Below, in pieces: positions 16,272 through 24,900 of a DNA stretch of 64,000 bases. A model generated the notes under the pieces. That model was given only the letters and a program-made list of their open reading frames with translations. It was not told the DNA's origin and made no database searches. How positions within the stretch are numbered: position 1 is the stretch's first letter; the number at the start of each line of letters is the position of its first letter. This DNA is from Prevotella sp. (lineage in GTDB: Bacteria > Bacteroidota > Bacteroidia > Bacteroidales > Bacteroidaceae): contig JAFVHN010000067.1 of NCBI GenBank assembly GCA_017474515.1, forward strand, positions 16,353 through 80,352, in the 5' to 3' direction. The translations under genes were made by a program, and so were the position numbers.

Positions 16272-17569
16272 AACACTGTTCCGTATAAGTCAAACTCTGA
16301 CGAGTCGGTTATTTTAACGTTGTAAAAACGCCCCTGCCTCAACGGGCGGTCGGCATCATAACGTATCAGGACCTCGGGGTCCACCTCGGGTGACGAGAAC
16401 TCGGTGCGTCCCACGTAGTAGTTGTTTTCTTTCCGGTCGATGATGACTTTCATCACCTTCCCCACCTTTCCGGCCCCCACTTCGGTGCTTATTTCCTGTT
16501 GCAAGGCCATCAGCCTGTCAAGGCGTTGCTGTTTCACCTCCTCGGGCACATTGTCTTCAAGGTGCAAGGCACTGTAGGTGCCCTCCTCTTCCGAGTAGGC
16601 AAAGGCTCCCATGCGCTCAAATCGTGCCCATTTGGTGAAGTCCATGAGCTCCTCAAAGTCCTCGTCGGTTTCTCCGGGAAAGCCCACCATCAGCGTTGTA
16701 CGTAAGTGAATGCCAGGCACTTTCTCCCGGATGCGGTTGATGAGCCGGTAGGTTTCGTCTTTTGTTACATGCCGTTGCATGGCTGCCAGGATGGGGTCGG
16801 AAATGTGTTGCAGGGCAATGTCGAGATAGCGGCATACATTCTCTTTCTCGCGCATCACGTCGAGCAGGTCCTCGGGGAAATGGGTGGGATAGGCATAATG
16901 CAGCCTGATCCATTTCACCCCCGGAATGTCGGCCATGTCGGAAACCAGCCCGGCAATGCTCTGGCGCCCATAGAGGTCAACGCCGTAGTAGGTCAGTTCC
17001 TGTGCGATGACCTGCAACTCCTTCACTCCCTGCGCCACCAATTCGCGCACCTCGTTCAGAATGTCCTCGCGGGGTCGGCTTCGGTGTCGTCCCGTAATGA
17101 TGGGAATGGCGCAGTAGGCGCAATGGCGATCGCACCCCTCGCTGATTTTCAGGTAGGCATAATGCTTCGGAGTGGTCAGGTGGCGCATGGGCGAACAAGC
17201 CTCAAAGCGTGCCATGCCCAGGTCGTCGAGCAGCTGCAGGTAGTCGAACTTCCCGTAGAACTTGTCCACCTCGGGGATTTCGGCCTCCAGTTCCGCCTTG
17301 TACCTTTGCGACAGGCAACCCATCACGAAGAGCTGCTTCAGCCGCCCCTGCCTTTTGCGCTCAGCCATCTCCAGGATGGTGTTGATGCTTTCCTCCTTGG
17401 CATCACCGATAAATCCGCACGTGTTGACCACGGCGATGTCGCCCCGGGGGTTCTTGCTGTCGTGGGTGCAACGGTAGCCGTTCAATTCGAACCTCCGCAT
17501 GAGCAACTCACTGTCCACCAGGTTTTTCGAGCATCCCATGGTGATGATGTCAACCGTATTCCTCATCAC
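16268..17569 (-). CDS. rimO: Ribosomal protein S12 methylthiotransferase
   Basis: A 433-residue radical-SAM enzyme that methylthiolates Asp of ribosomal protein S12. The N-terminal UPF0004 domain has the three auxiliary-cluster cysteines Cys13 (ITMGCSKN), Cys51 (VVNTCGF) and Cys85 (VMGCLSQ). The radical-SAM triad is Cys146, Cys150 and Cys153 (EGCDRHCAYC). A C-terminal TRAM domain ends the protein. MGCSKNLVDSE at the N-terminus is typical of RimO rather than MiaB. The gene lies 3 bp after ftsY and overlaps the HU gene by 4 bp. The order ftsY-rimO is common in Bacteroidota. Confidence 0.95.
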   Translation of the reverse strand: MMRNTVDIITMGCSKNLVDSELLMRRFELNGYRCTHDSKNPRGDIAVVNTCGFIGDAKEESINTILEMAERKRQGRLKQLFVMGCLSQRYKAELEAEIPEVDKFYGKFDYLQLLDDLGMARFEACSPMRHLTTPKHYAYLKISEGCDRHCAYCAIPIITGRHRSRPREDILNEVRELVAQGVKELQVIAQELTYYGVDLYGRQSIAGLVSDMADIPGVKWIRLHYAYPTHFPEDLLDVMREKENVCRYLDIALQHISDPILAAMQRHVTKDETYRLINRIREKVPGIHLRTTLMVGFPGETDEDFEELMDFTKWARFERMGAFAYSEEEGTYSALHLEDNVPEEVKQQRLDRLMALQQEISTEVGAGKVGKVMKVIIDRKENNYYVGRTEFSSPEVDPEVLIRYDADRPLRQGRFYNVKITDSSEFDLYGTVL

Positions 17570-17572
17570 CGG

Positions 17573-18526
17573 TCAGTCTTTGAACAGCGAGTCCACAAAT
17601 TCTGTCCTGTTGAACAACTGCAGGTCTTCCATGCCCTCTCCCAGCCCGATGTACTTCACCGGCACTTTCAGCTGGTCGGAGATGCCGATTACCACGCCGC
17701 CCTTGGCCGTGCCGTCGAGCTTTGTGATGGCCAGGCTGGTAATCTGGGTGACGGCGGCAAACTGGCGTGCCTGCTCAAAGGCATTCTGTCCGGTTGACCC
17801 GTCAAGCACCAGGAGCACTTCGTCGGGTGCATCGGGCAGCACCTTTTTCATCACTTCCTTGATTTTCTTCAGCTCGTTCATCAGGCCCACCTTGTTGTGC
17901 AGACGTCCGGCGGTGTCGATGAGCACCACGTCGGCATTGTTGGCCTTGGCCGAGCTGAGGGTGTCGAAAGCCACGCTGGCGGGGTCGCTGCCCATTTTCT
18001 GTTTTACCACGGGCACGCCGACGCGCTCTCCCCAGATGCTCAGCTGCTCCACGGCAGCGGCACGGAAGGTGTCGGCAGCGCCGAGATAGACCTTCTTGCC
18101 GGCCTGTTTCAGTTGCCAGGCCAGCTTGCCGATGGTGGTGGTTTTTCCCACGCCGTTCACGCCTACCACCAAAATGACGTAGGGTTTGTGGTCGGTGGGG
18201 AGGTCCCAGTTGTCGCCGTCACCGGTGTTGTTTTCACTCAGCAGCGAGGCGATTTCCTCGCGCAACATGCCGTTCAGCTCTTTCACCGACACATACTTGT
18301 CGCGTGCCACGCGCTCCTCTATACGCCGTATGATTTTCAGCGTGGTGTCCACGCCTACATCACTGGTAATGAGCACCTCTTCGAGGTTGTCGAGCACTTC
18401 GTCATCGACGGTGGATTTGCCTGCTACGGCACGCGCCAGTTTCGAGAACACGCTCTGCTTGGTCTTTTCCAGTCCGTTGTCGAGCGTCTCCTTTTTTTTC
18501 TTGTTAAAGAATCCAAAAAGTCCCAT
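17573..18526 (-). CDS. ftsY: Signal recognition particle receptor FtsY
   Basis: A 317-residue SRP-receptor GTPase that docks ribosome-SRP complexes at the inner membrane. A short basic N-terminus (MGLFGFFNKKKKE) replaces the long acidic A domain of enterobacteria. The NG domain has the P-loop GVNGVGKT (122-129), DTFRAAA, DTAGRLHN and TKLDGTAKGG. An in-frame GTG at 18542-18544 would lengthen the protein by six residues, but it overlaps the predicted -7 box, so I prefer the ATG at 18524-18526. It heads the rimO-hup-HU/LysM operon. Confidence 0.95.
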   Translation of the reverse strand: MGLFGFFNKKKKETLDNGLEKTKQSVFSKLARAVAGKSTVDDEVLDNLEEVLITSDVGVDTTLKIIRRIEERVARDKYVSVKELNGMLREEIASLLSENNTGDGDNWDLPTDHKPYVILVVGVNGVGKTTTIGKLAWQLKQAGKKVYLGAADTFRAAAVEQLSIWGERVGVPVVKQKMGSDPASVAFDTLSSAKANNADVVLIDTAGRLHNKVGLMNELKKIKEVMKKVLPDAPDEVLLVLDGSTGQNAFEQARQFAAVTQITSLAITKLDGTAKGGVVIGISDQLKVPVKYIGLGEGMEDLQLFNRTEFVDSLFKD

Positions 18527-18543
18527 ATTGCAATATTTCGCCA

Positions 18544-18551
18544 CAAAGTTA
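18544..18551 (-). promoter_or_regulatory. -7 box (TAACTTTG) of ftsY
   Basis: The minus strand reads TAACTTTG 17 nt upstream of the chosen ATG. Its position rules out the upstream GTG as the usual start. Confidence 0.65.
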
Positions 18552-18654
18552 CGAAAAAACGAGCGCAGAACAAAAAGAACTCGTTATTTTTTTCTTTTAT
18601 TTTTTCCAAGGGGGCGGTGGAATTCCCAGAAAAACGAGAGAAACCAGAAGTTCT

Positions 18655-18726
18655 GGAGAAAATCTAGAGAATCTAGAGCTTCTAGAAAATCTAGAACTTC
18701 TAGAACTTCTAGAGAATCTAGAAAAG
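18655..18726. repeat. TCTAGA-rich short palindromic repeat block
   Basis: The motif TCTAGA appears about eight times in roughly 70 bp, with spacers such as GAA, GCT and AAC that keep a period near 9-10 bp. It lies between the DUF4295 gene and ftsY. No gene is seen in this 290-bp gap. Confidence 0.8.
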
Positions 18727-18819
18727 AGCAACGCGCCCCGCAGCCCGTTAACCGCGAGGCACGCACAAAAGGCCACGAGAACATCGCAGCCTTTCTATGG
18801 TATAAGGTGATGATAAAAA

Positions 18820-18978
18820 TCAGTTCTTGAAGAAGTCCTTCACGTCGTCGTTGGGAACCATGCGCTCGTCGAAGATATAAGCGCCGGTTTTCGGACTCTT
18901 CACCATCTTGATAACTTTTGTATATGCACGACCCTCTTTCGAACCATCGCGGAGGGTTGCCACTGTTTTCTTTGCCAT
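18820..18978 (-). CDS. DUF4295 family protein (ribosome-cluster small protein)
   Basis: A 52-residue basic protein, MAKKTVATLRDGSKEGRAY at the N-terminus and ending MVPNDDVKDFFKN. It matches the short DUF4295 family found almost only in Bacteroidota directly after rpmG. It begins 2 bp after the end of rpmG, so it is co-transcribed with the L28 and L33 genes. The context suggests a ribosome-associated role; the function is not established. It is easily missed because of its size, but start, stop and neighbour order all fit. Confidence 0.9.
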   Translation of the reverse strand: MAKKTVATLRDGSKEGRAYTKVIKMVKSPKTGAYIFDERMVPNDDVKDFFKN

Positions 18979-18980
18979 AA

Positions 18981-19172
18981 TTACTTAATTTCCTTGTGAA
19001 CGGTCATTTTCTTGAGGATGGGGTTGTACTTCTTCAACTCCATGCGCTCGGGGGTGTTCTTGCGGTTCTTAGTGGTAACGTAGCGGCTGGTTCCGGGAAG
19101 TCCACTGTTCTTCATCTCAGTGCACTCCAGGATGACCTGTACCCTGTTACCTTTAGCCTTCTTTGATGCCAT
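18981..19172 (-). CDS. rpmG: 50S ribosomal protein L33
   Basis: A 63-residue protein with the L33 pattern: [18 protein letters not shown], then [18 protein letters not shown] and [14 protein letters not shown]. It carries a single cysteine in the ECTE position instead of the two CxxC pairs of zinc-binding L33, so it is the zinc-free (C-minus) form. It lies 5 bp after rpmB and 2 bp before the DUF4295 gene. Confidence 0.95.
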   Translation of the reverse strand: MASKKAKGNRVQVILECTEMKNSGLPGTSRYVTTKNRKNTPERMELKKYNPILKKMTVHKEIK

Positions 19173-19177
19173 GGTAA

Positions 19178-19441
19178 TTATTCTCCTATTACTTTTATGT
19201 CTTTCCAGTTTACATAGCCTTTCTCCACAGCGCGCTTGAGTGCTGCGTCGAGCCCCACCTTGTTGATGAGCCGCAATCCGGCTGCGCTGATCTTCAACTT
19301 AATCCAGCACTGCTCTTCCACATAGTAGAATTTCTTGCTGAACAGGTTCACGTCAAAGGTGCGCTTTGTGCGATGTTTCGAGTGCGAAACATAGTTGCCC
19401 GTCTGGGCTTTCTTTCCGGTGATTTGACAAATCTTTGACAT
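19178..19441 (-). CDS. rpmB: 50S ribosomal protein L28
   Basis: An 87-residue protein beginning [20 protein letters not shown], the standard L28 start, followed by [13 protein letters not shown] and the C-terminal helix [20 protein letters not shown]. It heads the rpmB-rpmG-DUF4295 operon and has a -7 box 52 nt upstream. It lacks the paired CxxC motifs of zinc-binding L28. Confidence 0.96.
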   Translation of the reverse strand: MSKICQITGKKAQTGNYVSHSKHRTKRTFDVNLFSKKFYYVEEQCWIKLKISAAGLRLINKVGLDAALKRAVEKGYVNWKDIKVIGE

Positions 19442-19492
19442 TTCTCTCTACGTTTTTCTATACGTTTTTTGATACTTATTCCAAACAGGGTG

Positions 19493-19500
19493 CAAAATTA
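19493..19500 (-). promoter_or_regulatory. -7 box (TAATTTTG) of rpmB operon
   Basis: The minus strand reads TAATTTTG 52 nt upstream of the rpmB start codon, matching TAnnTTTG. Confidence 0.6.
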
Positions 19501-19644
19501 CTAACTTTTTCCGAAACGACAAAAAAAAACTGTCAATAATCTTTTCAATTAAGTTTTTTTTCGTTTTTCCGGTCTGAAGTGGCTGTTTCATGGTGCCTAA
19601 AGCGCCTTTTCACAGCCCCACCCTTCCCTTTTCCACTAATCAAG

Positions 19645-19675
19645 AAGTGCTGCGGCTAATAGGGTCGCAGCACTT
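19645..19675 (-). terminator. Hairpin downstream of rpsP
   Basis: AAGTGCTGCG (19645-19654) and CGCAGCACTT (19666-19675) form a perfect 10-bp stem with an 11-nt loop, 26 bp beyond the rpsP stop. The T run after it is weak. Confidence 0.65.
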
Positions 19676-19700
19676 CCTATTGATTGGTTTCAGTCAGTGC

Positions 19701-20216
19701 TTAAGCCTCTGCGGGAGCCTCTTCAGCGGCAGCGGCCTCGGCCTTTGCCACAGCCTCGGCAGCTTTCTTCTCGGCCACCTTCTGTGCGATGGCCTCGTTC
19801 ACCTTCTTCTCGGCGGCGAGCTTCTTCTCGGCCAGGTCTTTCTTTGCCTTGGCCTCACTCTGGCGCACAGCCTCGAAGCCCTTTTCCTTGGCCTCTTTCC
19901 ATGCGTCGAACTTCTTCTGAGCGGCATCCTCGTCGAAAGCGCCCTTGCGAACGCCACCACGGAGGTGCTTCATCAGGTACACGCCCTCGTTCTTCAGCAG
20001 GTTGCGAACGGTGTCGGTGGGCTGGGCGCCTACTTCCACCCAGTACAGGGCGCGGTCGAAATTCAAATCTACGGTGGCGGGATTGGTGTTGGGGTTGTAA
20101 GTACCAATCTTTTCAGTGAAACGACCATCACGTGGTGCTCTTGCGTCAGCGATGACGATGCGGTAAACGGCATAGCCCTTACGGCCGCCACGCTGCAGTC
20201 TGATTTTTGTTGCCAT
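19701..20216 (-). CDS. rpsP: 30S ribosomal protein S16 with C-terminal extension
   Basis: A 171-residue S16. Residues 1-82 are the conserved fold ([20 protein letters not shown], then [15 protein letters not shown] and [20 protein letters not shown]). Residues about 110-171 are an Ala/Lys/Glu-rich helical tail ending [11 protein letters not shown], a feature of Bacteroidota S16 that roughly doubles the length seen in Proteobacteria. It is a single gene with its own promoter at 20288-20295 and a hairpin after it; the usual rimM-trmD-rplS partners are absent here. Confidence 0.96.
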   Translation of the reverse strand: MATKIRLQRGGRKGYAVYRIVIADARAPRDGRFTEKIGTYNPNTNPATVDLNFDRALYWVEVGAQPTDTVRNLLKNEGVYLMKHLRGGVRKGAFDEDAAQKKFDAWKEAKEKGFEAVRQSEAKAKKDLAEKKLAAEKKVNEAIAQKVAEKKAAEAVAKAEAAAAEEAPAEA

Positions 20217-20287
20217 TTTTTAATCTAAATGTTTTGGATTGTAAATAAATAATGTAATCTCATGCCCTCATCTCGTGAGAGCGGGTG

Positions 20288-20295
20288 CAAAGGTA
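20288..20295 (-). promoter_or_regulatory. -7 box (TACCTTTG) of rpsP
   Basis: The minus strand reads TACCTTTG about 72 nt upstream of the rpsP start codon. Confidence 0.65.
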
Positions 20296-20416
20296 CGGAG
20301 TTTTTGGCAAATAGCGCCTCTCCCCCACTCCCAAAAGCAAATTCTTATGATTTTTTAACCAATCGACGGAAAAAAAAGGCAAAACGCATATATATTCATT
20401 TGCCGGAACTTCCGTT

Positions 20417-20650
20417 TGTCAAGATTTTTCATGCTTGTTTCAGACATGAGGAAGGTTTGACCGCAAATTTCAAGGAGAGATTTTGAAGTTTGAGAGGAGA
20501 GATTTTGAAGTTTGAGGAGTGAAATTTGCGGTCAAACTCTTCGCGATTTTAAACCATCTGATTATCAATTAGTTAGAAAACGCCGTGTTTTTCGTGAAAA
20601 TTGTCAAGATTTTTCATAATTTCTATACACCTTGTTATCCACCTTTATTT
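20417..20650 (-). repeat. Dispersed palindromic intergenic element, copy C
   Basis: Inverse orientation to copy A. GTTTGACCGCAAATTTCA (20455-20472) pairs with TGAAATTTGCGGTCAAAC (20520-20537). The box CTGATTATCAATTAGTTAG follows, and TGTCAAGATTTTTCAT flanks both sides. The right end continues into TTATCCACC (20635-20643), shared with copy F. Confidence 0.8.
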
Positions 20651-20691
20651 ATGCATAAAAGGGCTGTTGTCGGTGTATAGATTCTAATATA

Positions 20692-20844
20692 ATAAGGTAC
20701 TCTCACTCGGAAATGAAAATAAAAGCAAGCTTTTCTTTTGCATTTCGCTCGTTTATCCGTACCTTTGGATAAGGTACTCTCACTCGGAAATGAAAATAAA
20801 AGCAAGCTTTTCTTTTGCATTTCGCTCGTTTATCCGTACCTTTG
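20692..20844 (+). promoter_or_regulatory. Tandemly duplicated 77-bp promoter region of glnS
   Basis: Two head-to-tail copies (20692-20767 and 20769-20844) are identical by eye at a 77-bp offset. Each starts ATAAGGTACTCTCACTCGG and ends in a -7 box TACCTTTG (20760-20767 and 20837-20844). glnS therefore has two potential transcription starts 77 bp apart; the downstream one lies about 17 nt from the start codon. Confidence 0.85.
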
Positions 20845-20866
20845 CACCAAAATGTAAAAGAAAACA

Positions 20867-22654
20867 ATGGAAGAAAACAAGAAATCAACGGCTGCAGCCC
20901 CCGTGGGCGGCGAAAAGAAAGAGGAGCGCAAGAGCTTCGTGGAGCAAATCATTGAAAAAGACCTGGCCGAGGGCAAGAACCACGGCCGTCTGCAAACGCG
21001 GTTCCCGCCAGAGCCCAACGGATATTTGCACATCGGTCACGCCAAGGCCATCGCCATGGACTTCGGCGCGGCGAAGAAATACGGCGGCATCTGCAACCTG
21101 CGCTTCGACGACACCAACCCCGTGAAGGAAGACACCGAATATTTTGAAAGCATAGAGTCCGACATCCGATGGCTGGGATATGAGTGGGCAAACATTTACT
21201 ACGCCAGCGACTATTTCCAGGAGCTGTGGGACTTTGCCGTATGGCTCATACGCCAAGGCCGCGCATACGTTGACGAACAGAGTGCAGAGGAAATAGCACG
21301 CCAGAAGGGCACCACCACCCAGCCGGGCACAAACAGCCCCTACCGCGACAGGCCCGTGGAGGAGAACCTGCGGCTCTTTGAGTTGATGAACAGCGGCAAG
21401 GCGCAACCCGGCACCTACGTGCTTCGCGCCAAAATCGACATGGCACATCCCAATATGCTTTTCCGCGACCCCCTGCTCTACCGCGTAATGAACATTCCGC
21501 ACATCAGGACAGGCAACAAGTGGAACGCTTACCCCATGTATGACTTCACCCACGGGCAGAGCGACTACCTGGAGGGCGTCACCCACTCGCTCTGCACGCT
21601 GGAGTTTGTGGAGCACAGGCCCCTCTACGACCTCTTTGTCACCTGGATGAAAGAATACAAGGGCGACACCGAGGACATTGAGGACAACCGCCCGAGGCAG
21701 ACGGAGTTCAACAAGCTCAACCTGTCGTACACACTGATGTCGAAGCGCAACCTGCTGGCACTGGTCAACGAGCACCTGGTGAGCGGATGGGACGACCCCC
21801 GCATGCCCACCATCTGCGGCTTCCGCCGGCGCGGATACAGCCCCGAGAGCATTGTGAAATTCATCGACAAGATAGGCTACACCACCTACGACGCCCTCAA
21901 CGAGATGGAACTGCTGGAAAGCGTGGTGCGCGACGACCTCAACAGCCGCGCCACCCGCGTGAGCGCCGTGCTCAACCCCGTGAAGGTGGTCATCACCAAC
22001 TATCCCGAGGGAAAGACCGAGCTGCTCACGGCCATCAACAACCCCGAGAACGAGGCTGAAGGCACCCACACCGTGGAGTTCGGCCGCGAACTGTGGATTG
22101 AACGCGACGACTTCATGAAGGAGGCCGAGAAGAAATTCATGCGCCTGGCTCCCGGCAAGGAGGTGAGGCTCAAAAACGCATACATCATCAAATGCGACGA
22201 GGAACATCCCTACGACGAAGATGCCGACGGAAACGTCACCGCCATCTATTGCACCTATGACCCCGAGTCGCGCAGCGGACTGCCCGGTTCTAACCGGAAA
22301 ATCAAGGGAAAGACGCTGCACTGGGTAGGCTGCCACGATGCCGTGAAGGCCGAGGTGAGGCTCTACGACCGCCTGTGGAAGGTGGAAAACCCGCGCGACG
22401 AATTGGCCGCCATCAGGGAGGCACAGCAGTGCGACGCCGTCACCGCCATGAAACAAATCATCAATCCCGATTGCCTGCAGGTGCTCAGCGAGTGCTATGT
22501 GGAGCCTTTCGCAGCAAAGATGAAGCCCGGGCAATACCTTCAGTTCCAGAGAATTGGCTATTTCATGGCCGACCCCGACACCACCGACCAGCACCCGGTG
22601 TTCAACAAAACCGTGGGATTGAAAGACACCTGGGCCAAGAAAGCCCGCAACTAA
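20867..22654 (+). CDS. glnS: Glutaminyl-tRNA synthetase
   Basis: A 595-residue class I aminoacyl-tRNA synthetase that charges tRNA-Gln. After a 20-residue Lys-rich N-terminal tail comes FPPEPNGYLHIGHAKA (HIGH motif, about residue 53-56) and the KMSKS-equivalent LMSKRNL (about 290). The LRFDDTNPVKEDTEYFES block is typical of the GlnRS/GluRS family, and PPEPNG distinguishes GlnRS from bacterial GluRS. C-terminal anticodon-binding beta-barrels complete the normal length. Expression is driven by the duplicated promoter just upstream. A TPR gene follows 38 bp later. Confidence 0.96.
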   Translation: MEENKKSTAAAPVGGEKKEERKSFVEQIIEKDLAEGKNHGRLQTRFPPEPNGYLHIGHAKAIAMDFGAAKKYGGICNLRFDDTNPVKEDTEYFESIESDIRWLGYEWANIYYASDYFQELWDFAVWLIRQGRAYVDEQSAEEIARQKGTTTQPGTNSPYRDRPVEENLRLFELMNSGKAQPGTYVLRAKIDMAHPNMLFRDPLLYRVMNIPHIRTGNKWNAYPMYDFTHGQSDYLEGVTHSLCTLEFVEHRPLYDLFVTWMKEYKGDTEDIEDNRPRQTEFNKLNLSYTLMSKRNLLALVNEHLVSGWDDPRMPTICGFRRRGYSPESIVKFIDKIGYTTYDALNEMELLESVVRDDLNSRATRVSAVLNPVKVVITNYPEGKTELLTAINNPENEAEGTHTVEFGRELWIERDDFMKEAEKKFMRLAPGKEVRLKNAYIIKCDEEHPYDEDADGNVTAIYCTYDPESRSGLPGSNRKIKGKTLHWVGCHDAVKAEVRLYDRLWKVENPRDELAAIREAQQCDAVTAMKQIINPDCLQVLSECYVEPFAAKMKPGQYLQFQRIGYFMADPDTTDQHPVFNKTVGLKDTWAKKARN

Positions 22655-22692
22655 GTTCCCCCGAAGACCAATAAGCCTCAAAGCCACGCCCA

Positions 22693-24117
22693 ATGCACTC
22701 AGACGACTATTTCACCGACAAGGAATTTCTGGCCGTCCTCAAGGATTATGAGGACTGCCGGAGGCGTGGCGTGCCCTGCATCATCAGTTCCGACGACTAC
22801 ACCGACATTGCCGAATATTACCACATCCACGACGGCGACATCCGGCACGCCGAGGAGGTCATCGACACCGCCATTGAGCTGTATCCCGGCGCCGCCGCGC
22901 CGCTGGCTTTCAAGGCCCGGCTGTGCCTGCTCAGGGAAGAGAGCACCGAGAAGGCCATGAATTGGCTGGAGCAGACCGAGGACAAAACGGACTGGGAGTA
23001 TTACTACACACGGGCAGAAATCATGCTCGTGGAAAACCAGCCCGAACAGGCCGACGAATACCTGCGCCAATGCTTCGAAAGCCTTGATGACGAGGACGAT
23101 GAGGAAGACTTTGTGTTCGACGTGGCCAACCTCTTCTGCGACTACAACTACATGGAGGAGGCGGCGAAATGGATTGAGAAAGCCAACGACAAGAGCGACC
23201 CCGACTACAAGGACGTGAAGGCCCGCATTCTCATCAGCCACGGGAAATATGAGGAGGGCGAGCGCATGCTCAACAAGCTCATCGACGGCAACCCCTTCGC
23301 CGCGCCCTACTGGAACTCGCTGGCCACCTCGCAGTTCCAGCGCAACGCCTTCAACGAAAGCATCAGCAGCAGTGAATATTCCCTGGCCCTCAACCCCAAC
23401 GACGACGAGGCCCTGCTCAACAAGGCCAACGCCCTTTATCAGCTGGGCAGCTATGAAGAAGCCGCAAAATACTATGAGCGATACATCAAAGTGAGGAGCG
23501 ATGACGAGGCCGGAGAACTGTTCCTGGCCATCTGCCTGCTATGTTGCAACCGCATCACCGAGGCCGAGACGCACCTCAGAAAAGCCGAGAAACTGGCCGA
23601 CAAGACCAAGAGAAACCAATTTGAGATTTACCAGGAACTGGCTTTCACCCTGAGCCGGCTGGGAAAGGTTGACGAAGCCCTCGACTACGTGGACAAGGCC
23701 GACAACCAGGAAGACCGCCATGACGAAATGACGGTGCTGAAGGGCCACATCATGCTGGAGCACGGGCACATGGAAGAGGCGCAGGCTTTTTTCGAGGAAG
23801 CAATGGCCGAAAGCCAGTCGTCACCACACATCCTGCTGAAAATCGCCGTCTCAATCTATGACAACGGTTTTCTCATCCTGGCACAGAAAATGTTCAAGGT
23901 GCTACTGGAAAATGTGGACACTAAGACATGGAACGAGGGCTACAGCTACATGGCGGCATGCGCCAAGGAAAGGGGCAACAACGAGGAATGGCTGAAATAC
24001 TTGAAAATGGCCGTCGAGAAAAACCCCATGGAGGCGCAGTCAGTGCTTTGCGATTACTTCCCCGAGGGCATGGAGGCCGCCGAATATTACGACTATGCTT
24101 GCGAGAATATGCTATAG
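22693..24117 (+). CDS. Tetratricopeptide-repeat protein
   Basis: A 474-residue, acidic, soluble protein without a signal peptide, made almost wholly of TPR-like helical pairs. Clear repeats include SSSEYSLALNPNDDEALLNKANALYQ (split here: SSSEYSLALNPND, then DEALLNKANALYQL), GSYEEAAKYYERYI and ITEAETHLRKAEKLA. TPR arrays mediate protein-protein contacts; partners are unknown. It lies 38 bp after glnS on the same strand with no clear promoter between, so co-transcription is likely, and dedA follows 48 bp later. Confidence 0.8.
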   Translation: MHSDDYFTDKEFLAVLKDYEDCRRRGVPCIISSDDYTDIAEYYHIHDGDIRHAEEVIDTAIELYPGAAAPLAFKARLCLLREESTEKAMNWLEQTEDKTDWEYYYTRAEIMLVENQPEQADEYLRQCFESLDDEDDEEDFVFDVANLFCDYNYMEEAAKWIEKANDKSDPDYKDVKARILISHGKYEEGERMLNKLIDGNPFAAPYWNSLATSQFQRNAFNESISSSEYSLALNPNDDEALLNKANALYQLGSYEEAAKYYERYIKVRSDDEAGELFLAICLLCCNRITEAETHLRKAEKLADKTKRNQFEIYQELAFTLSRLGKVDEALDYVDKADNQEDRHDEMTVLKGHIMLEHGHMEEAQAFFEEAMAESQSSPHILLKIAVSIYDNGFLILAQKMFKVLLENVDTKTWNEGYSYMAACAKERGNNEEWLKYLKMAVEKNPMEAQSVLCDYFPEGMEAAEYYDYACENML

Positions 24118-24165
24118 ATGCAAGAAACGCGGCTCAACTTTTTTAACTTTTCACCTTTTTAAATA

Positions 24166-24789
24166 ATGAATTGGATAACAACACTTTTAGGACATCTCAA
24201 CTACCCCACCATCTTTTTTCTCATGATGCTTGAGAGCACGGTCGTACCCGTTCCCTCAGAGCTTGTGGTAAGCCCCGCCGCATACCATGCCGCCAGCGGA
24301 AGCCTCAACATCTGGCTGGTCATCCTTTTTTCAACGTTGGGCGCCGACCTGGGTGCCACCATCAACTATGTGGTGGCCTATTTCGTGGGACGGCCATTGG
24401 TTTATCGTTTCGCCAACAGCCGGCTGGGGCATCTTTGCCTGCTCAACCAGGCCAAGGTGGAGAAGAGCGAAAAATACTTCTACGACCACGGCATGGTGGC
24501 CACCATCACGGGCCGACTTATTCCCGGCATCAGACACCTTATCAGCATTCCCGCCGGACTGTCAAAGATGCACTTCGGATGGTTCCTGCTCTACACCACA
24601 CTGGGAGCCGGCGTGTGGAACTGCATCCTGGCAGCACTGGGATGGTACCTGCACGCCATTGTGCCGGAAGATCAGCTGAACGACAAAATCATGGAATATG
24701 GCGACTACATCAAGTATGCCATCATCGGACTGGTGCTTATCGGCGTGGCCTACGCCGCCCTGCGCCATTATATGAAGAAAAAGAAGTAG
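24166..24789 (+). CDS. DedA family membrane protein
   Basis: A 207-residue inner-membrane protein of the DedA/SNARE-associated (VTT) family. It has the typical E-x-x-x-P-x-P (LESTVVPVPSELV) early in the protein, then GADLGATINYVVAYFVGRP, and the hallmark GRLIPGIRHLISIPAG. Family members act in undecaprenyl-phosphate or phospholipid translocation and membrane homeostasis. Four to five hydrophobic segments are visible. It is the last gene before a strong bidirectional terminator shared with glmS. Confidence 0.9.
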   Translation: MNWITTLLGHLNYPTIFFLMMLESTVVPVPSELVVSPAAYHAASGSLNIWLVILFSTLGADLGATINYVVAYFVGRPLVYRFANSRLGHLCLLNQAKVEKSEKYFYDHGMVATITGRLIPGIRHLISIPAGLSKMHFGWFLLYTTLGAGVWNCILAALGWYLHAIVPEDQLNDKIMEYGDYIKYAIIGLVLIGVAYAALRHYMKKKK

Positions 24790-24834
24790 TCCATCTTTTC
24801 TGAAAAGTGCAGTTTTTTTCTTCTGAATTCCTAA

Positions 24835-24886
24835 AAAACCAAGACGGGGCAAAGCCTTAAAATGGCTTTGCCCCGTCTTGGTTTTG
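24835..24886. terminator. Bidirectional terminator between convergent dedA and glmS
   Basis: AAAACCAAGACGGGGCAAAG and CTTTGCCCCGTCTTGGTTTT form a stem of more than 20 bp with a short loop, ending in A and T runs on the two sides. Confidence 0.9.
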
Positions 24887-24900
24887 TTTACCAATGATGA

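Noticed and set aside
16706-17797. Plus-strand frame antisense to rimO
   Set aside because: rimO has all radical-SAM and auxiliary cysteines; the antisense frame is a composition artefact.
20635-20643. Replication origin at the DnaA-box-like site
   Set aside because: A single imperfect box recurs 22 kb away inside the same repeat family; there is no cluster of boxes and no dnaA or dnaN gene nearby.
20885-22693. Long (602-codon) minus-strand frame antisense to glnS
   Set aside because: glnS has all class I synthetase motifs on the plus strand; the antisense product is a low-complexity His/Val/Leu-rich shadow.
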